Shown here in pieces: positions 60,786 to 64,000 of a DNA stretch of 64,000 nucleotides. Source of the DNA: Planobispora longispora (GTDB lineage Bacteria; Actinomycetota; Actinomycetes; Streptosporangiales; Streptosporangiaceae); NCBI RefSeq assembly GCF_016863135.1, contig NZ_BOOH01000045.1:140125-204124 (forward strand). Reading direction: 5' to 3'. A program made the position numbers and the translations under genes. The notes below the pieces were generated by a model, which was not told the DNA's origin, ran no database searches, and saw only the letters and a program-made list of their open reading frames with translations. Position 1 is the first letter of the stretch; each line of letters begins with the position of its first letter.

Positions 60786-62773
60786 CGGACGGGGGCGAAG
60801 TCGAGCATGAAGTCCAGCGCCAGCTTCCCCTTGGGGACGTCGGCCAGGATCCGCCGGACCGTGCCGTCGAAGTCCACCACCTGATAGCGGTTCCCCTCGC
60901 CCCGGGGATTCATCACGATCAGATGGTCCTCGCCGAACCACGCCAGCGGCTGGGCCACGTCCGCGGACGTCCCGGAGGGGACGACCGCGACACGGTCGCC
61001 GGTGCGCGCGTCGTAGACGCACACGCTCTTGGGCTCGCCCACGCAGACGGCGAAGAACCGGCCGCCGGAGGGGGAGAACCAGTCGCCCCGGGTGAAGGCC
61101 GGGCCGATCTCCTCCGCCGACCGGCGGGTCAGCTGCCCGGACAGGGAGTACCACAGCGCGTGCAGGGTCTCCGGGCTGCGGGGGTCCGGGGCGGCCACCC
61201 TGGCCACCTCCTGACCCCCGGGCGCCCAGGCGAACGAGCCGATGTCCGGGCCCTTGCCGAGCTTGATCTCCGTGGCCGTCCTGGTGGCCGGGTTGACGAT
61301 GGCGAAGCCCTGCTCCGTCGGCTTGTCGTCGTCGCCGCCGAAGTCGAAGAAGGTGAGCAGGAGCCGCCCGCTGTCGGCCGACCAGACCGGGGCCACCACG
61401 CCGAGGGGTTTCCGGCCGACCTCGACGTCGAACTCCTCGCCCGTCGCGCGCCGGACGAAACGCACGTGATCGGTTTCCACGTCGGAGAACTTGCTCCAGC
61501 TGATCATCGCCGTCCACACCCCGTCCGGGGACTGCACCGGCTGGTAGAGCTCGTCCACCTTGCGGAATCCGGTCCCCGCGGCGTCGCGGACGTACGTGGC
61601 GGTGGTGGCGTCCATGTATCCGGCCAGCCGTACGGGGTCGGCCGGATTCTCCCTGAGCTCGGTGCCCAGACCGGGCAGCTCCACGTTCCGCGTGTCCGGC
61701 GGGACGCTCTGCGGCGACGGGACGGCCGTCGGCGCGGAGGGGGGTCCGGACGGGGACGCGGAGGCCGCCGGGGCGGCACGGCCGGAGGCCGGATCACCGC
61801 TCTGCCGCGACGTGCCGGAGAAGGACGTCAGCACGATCGCCGCCACCGCGCCCGCACCGAGCACCGCGGCCCCCGCGAGCACCAGGGTCCGGCGGCGGGT
61901 TCCCCGGTGTCCGCCGGGAGACTCGCCCGGTCCCGGTCCCGGTCCCGGATCCGCACCCGCACCCGGTTCCCGCGCGCCCGCTCCGAGTGCCTGCGCCACC
62001 TGCGCGGTGTCCTGCCCCACCAGTCGGAGCAGGACCTCGTCCGCGGTGGGCCGGTCACCGGGGGCGGACGCCAGGCAGGCGGCGACGACGTGCCTCAGCG
62101 GTTCCCGCAGGACCGCGGGATCCCCGGGGACGGCCGCCTCCACGGCGCCGCCGGGCGCGTGCCCGGTCGGATAGCGGCCGCTCGCGGCGCCGCCGGGAGC
62201 ATGACCGGGCGCGCCTCCGGCCGGATACCGGCCGGTCGCGGCGTAGACCATGGTGGCCGCCCAGGAGAACAGGTCGGCGGGCGTTCCCGGGCCTCCGGCC
62301 GCCGCTGCCGGCCGGAGGCCGACCAGCCGCGCTCCGTCAGCGGCGAGCAGGACGGTTCCGGCGCTGATCCGCAGGTGCGCCGCTCCGCTGCGATGGATCA
62401 CCGACAGCGCGGTCACCGTGGCGATGGCCAGGCGGTGGAGCTCGTCCCCGTGCAGCGGTCCGCGCTCGCGCACGTGCCGTTCCAGGCTCGGTCCCGCGAC
62501 GTGCTCGCTGACGAGGTACAGCCGGCCGTCGTGGAACCCGGTGCCGAGCACCTGCGCGATCCCGACGGCGGGTATGCGGCGCAGGGCCTCGGCCTCGACC
62601 AGGAACCGCAGGACCTCCGGATCCGCGGGATCCCTCTCCGCGCCCGCGAGCCAGACGACGACCTGATCCCCGCCCGCGTCGCGGGCGAGGAGCGTCTCCC
62701 CGCCCTCTCCGCTGTCCGCGCTTCCCAGCGTGCCTACGACCCGATACTCGCCGATGGAGGGGGTGTCTGCCAC
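60782..62773 (-). CDS. Membrane pseudokinase with sensor propeller
   Basis: A 663-residue paralogue of the next gene. The kinase fold is recognisable (RYLVSEHVAGPSLERHV-like; ADLFSWAATMVYAATGRYPA), but the VAIK lysine is replaced (VVVWLAGA), the catalytic loop reads AAHLRISAGTVLL without Asp or Asn, and DFG is absent. It cannot transfer phosphate by the usual route. Span near residue 305, then the same external domain. GTG start after GGGGAG. Probably a partner or regulator of the active kinase. Confidence 0.88.
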   Translation of the reverse strand: MADTPSIGEYRVVGTLGSADSGEGGETLLARDAGGDQVVVWLAGAERDPADPEVLRFLVEAEALRRIPAVGIAQVLGTGFHDGRLYLVSEHVAGPSLERHVRERGPLHGDELHRLAIATVTALSVIHRSGAAHLRISAGTVLLAADGARLVGLRPAAAAGGPGTPADLFSWAATMVYAATGRYPAGGAPGHAPGGAASGRYPTGHAPGGAVEAAVPGDPAVLREPLRHVVAACLASAPGDRPTADEVLLRLVGQDTAQVAQALGAGAREPGAGADPGPGPGPGESPGGHRGTRRRTLVLAGAAVLGAGAVAAIVLTSFSGTSRQSGDPASGRAAPAASASPSGPPSAPTAVPSPQSVPPDTRNVELPGLGTELRENPADPVRLAGYMDATTATYVRDAAGTGFRKVDELYQPVQSPDGVWTAMISWSKFSDVETDHVRFVRRATGEEFDVEVGRKPLGVVAPVWSADSGRLLLTFFDFGGDDDKPTEQGFAIVNPATRTATEIKLGKGPDIGSFAWAPGGQEVARVAAPDPRSPETLHALWYSLSGQLTRRSAEEIGPAFTRGDWFSPSGGRFFAVCVGEPKSVCVYDARTGDRVAVVPSGTSADVAQPLAWFGEDHLIVMNPRGEGNRYQVVDFDGTVRRILADVPKGKLALDFMLDFAPVR

Positions 62774-62842
62774 GTCGGCTCCCCGTGCGTTGGTCCGTGA
62801 CGTGCGATACGGAGATAATCCGCGACAAGTCGGGCTGCCGCA

Positions 62843-62969
62843 ACGGCGTCCGGGATGTCCAACCGCCCTAGCGGAGCAGTACGGGGCGCGTTCCGGCCGC
62901 GACGGCGTCCGGGACGTCCAACCGCCCTGCCGGGGCGGTACGGCCACCGGCCGCGGGCGCGTTCCGGCC
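62843..62969. repeat. Duplicated 42-bp element upstream of the pseudokinase
   Basis: Copies at 62843-62884 and 62902-62943 differ at a few bases, both beginning ACGGCGTCCGGGA. A GGGCGCGTTCCGGCC box follows each (62884-62898 and 62955-62969). The rest of the 350-bp gap 62774-63123 holds promoters for both directions but no other gene I can support. Confidence 0.82.
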
Positions 62970-63123
62970 TCGACGGGAGCCGCCGCGCCGGTCCTCGCGA
63001 ATCGCCTCCCCCGTCGGCTCATGTACCGGCGGCCGTTGCCGATGAGACGTCGTAACTCTTCTGCCTTCCGTTATCCCGCTGCGTTCCCGCAGCTCATCGA
63101 TCTCGTGCTGGAAGGACCTGATC

Positions 63124-64000
63124 GTGAACGACTCCACCGCCGGCGCTGCGGGCGCCGCGGTAACCGTACGCCGGAACCCGTTGCTGGGCTGGTTCGCCGA
63201 CCGCCGCATCAGCACCAAGATCCTTATCGCCATGCTGCTCATGGCCGTCATGGGCGCGAGCGTCGGCGCGGTGGCGCTGACCCGCATGAGCGCGCTGAAC
63301 GACGACATGAACACCATCAAGCAGGGCAACGTCGAGCGTCTCGTGCACCTCAGCAACATGCGCGGCAACATGGCCGACATGGTCGACGCCACGCTCGGCT
63401 ACAGCACCATCCCGGACCCTCAGATCAAGGCCGAGGCCAAGAAGAACATCGCGGACTACACCGCGGGGGTGACCCGCGAGTTCGAGGCGTACCGGGCCGC
63501 CGCCCCGTCGGACCCCGCGTGGCAGCGGGCCGTGACGGACTTCGACAAGGCGTGGGAGCAGTTCCAGTCCCTGCGTGACGCCGTCGTCCTCAGCGAGGGC
63601 CAGCCGGCGGAAGCCACTTCTCCCGCCGAGATCAAGCAGATGGTCTCCGAGTTCGGCGCCGTCACCGCCGCGTTCAAGGACGCGCTCGCGCGGCTGGCGG
63701 AGTACGAGCAGCAGGCCACCGGTGCGATGACCGCCGCGGCCGCCGACGAGTACGAGAGCGCCCGCACCTTGATCATCGCGCTGCTCTGCGCCGGTCTGCT
63801 GCTCGCCCTCGCGATGGCGCGGGTCTTCTCCCGCCAGATGGCGCGTTCGATGGACTCGCTCTCCCGGGCGCTGGAGGCCACGGCCGAGGGTGACCTGACC
63901 CGGACCGCCGAGGTGCTGTCCCGTGACGAGATCGGGCAGATGGCGGTGGCGGTCAACCAGGCCAACTCCGCCATCCGCGAGGCCGTCGGCGCGCTGGCTT
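63124..64000 (+). CDS. Methyl-accepting chemotaxis protein, 3' end outside the window
   Basis: The first 292 codons of a chemoreceptor. Span 1 is STKILIAMLLMAVMGASVGAV-like (about 31-52), a periplasmic four-helix sensor domain (about 55-215), span 2 LIIALLCAGLLLALAMARVF (about 218-237), and a HAMP domain (RALEATAEGDLTRTAEVLSR; DEIGQMAVAVNQ). The signalling tip lies beyond the window. GTG start, with GGAAGG eight bases before it. Suggests the organism has chemotaxis or motile spores. Confidence 0.93.
   Translation, partial: MNDSTAGAAGAAVTVRRNPLLGWFADRRISTKILIAMLLMAVMGASVGAVALTRMSALNDDMNTIKQGNVERLVHLSNMRGNMADMVDATLGYSTIPDPQIKAEAKKNIADYTAGVTREFEAYRAAAPSDPAWQRAVTDFDKAWEQFQSLRDAVVLSEGQPAEATSPAEIKQMVSEFGAVTAAFKDALARLAEYEQQATGAMTAAAADEYESARTLIIALLCAGLLLALAMARVFSRQMARSMDSLSRALEATAEGDLTRTAEVLSRDEIGQMAVAVNQANSAIREAVGALA

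Overview
The window is one contiguous piece of a very GC-rich actinomycete chromosome. The signs are GTG/TTG starts, strong third-position GC, many ATGA/TGATG overlaps, SARP/AfsR-type and NarL-type regulators, SigZ, a bacterial Ser/Thr kinase and a Zur-controlled set of zinc-free ribosomal proteins. The gene set would suit a Streptosporangiales-like or related filamentous actinobacterium, but that placement is inference. I see no plasmid or phage backbone and no rRNA, tRNA or CRISPR. It reads as an accessory, stress-oriented chromosomal arm with several decayed genes.

Layout. 1-6.7 kb: a truncated membrane gene, an MFS exporter with a divergent XRE regulator, an LLM flavin oxidoreductase, an FAD oxidoreductase controlled by a MarR protein through visible palindromes, and a methyltransferase. 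6.7-9.4 kb: the zinc-starvation ribosome island, with bL32, uS14, bL28, bL31 and bL33 on one strand and a COG0523 protein plus bS18 on the other, diverging from one Zur box. 9.4-13.8 kb: a stand-alone sensor-domain protein, a P-loop kinase, small hypotheticals, and a frameshifted quinone-reductase-like gene with its HxlR regulator, bracketed by two copies of an IS630-like 3' end. 13.8-20.8 kb: an arsenic island (aquaporin, ArsC, ArsR, MFS, ArsO-like flavoprotein, a 54-residue peptide with three evenly spaced Cys-Cys pairs, SigZ-like sigma factor, ArsB-type permease). 21-28.2 kb: an unrecognised Rossmann-type protein with a membrane partner, two TetR/oxidoreductase pairs with clear operators, and an ABC-2 exporter. 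28.2-30.1 kb: a mercury-type operon behind a MerR promoter with 19-bp spacer, followed by an internally deleted YnfA.

30.1-47.5 kb: a membrane serine hydrolase, a two-component system, an imine-reductase-like enzyme with MerR regulator, an MDR dehydrogenase facing a large LuxR/NB-ARC regulator, a decayed GGDEF gene, a STAS protein, a MASE1-PAS histidine kinase, a giant SARP/NB-ARC/TPR regulator facing an AhpD-like and an ABM-domain protein, and an ABC half-transporter. 47.5-52.7 kb: a cysteine-free EF-Tu paralogue, then a four-gene operon (ABC ATPase, permease, histidine kinase, response regulator). 52.7-64 kb: a 5'-damaged aldo/keto reductase fused head to head with a broken LuxR gene, a calcium-motif repeat protein, an aldose dehydrogenase, a SARP regulator, a dehalogenase-like hydrolase, a kinase/pseudokinase pair and the start of a chemoreceptor.

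How the parts fit. Most blocks are self-contained sensor-effector modules with the regulator next to its target and a readable operator between them. Three blocks deal with metals (Zn limitation, As, Hg). One 18-bp palindrome is shared by two ABC-exporter operons 26 kb apart, suggesting that the response regulator of the second also controls the first. The least explained parts are the vicinal-cysteine theme of the arsenic island and the cysteine-free EF-Tu.
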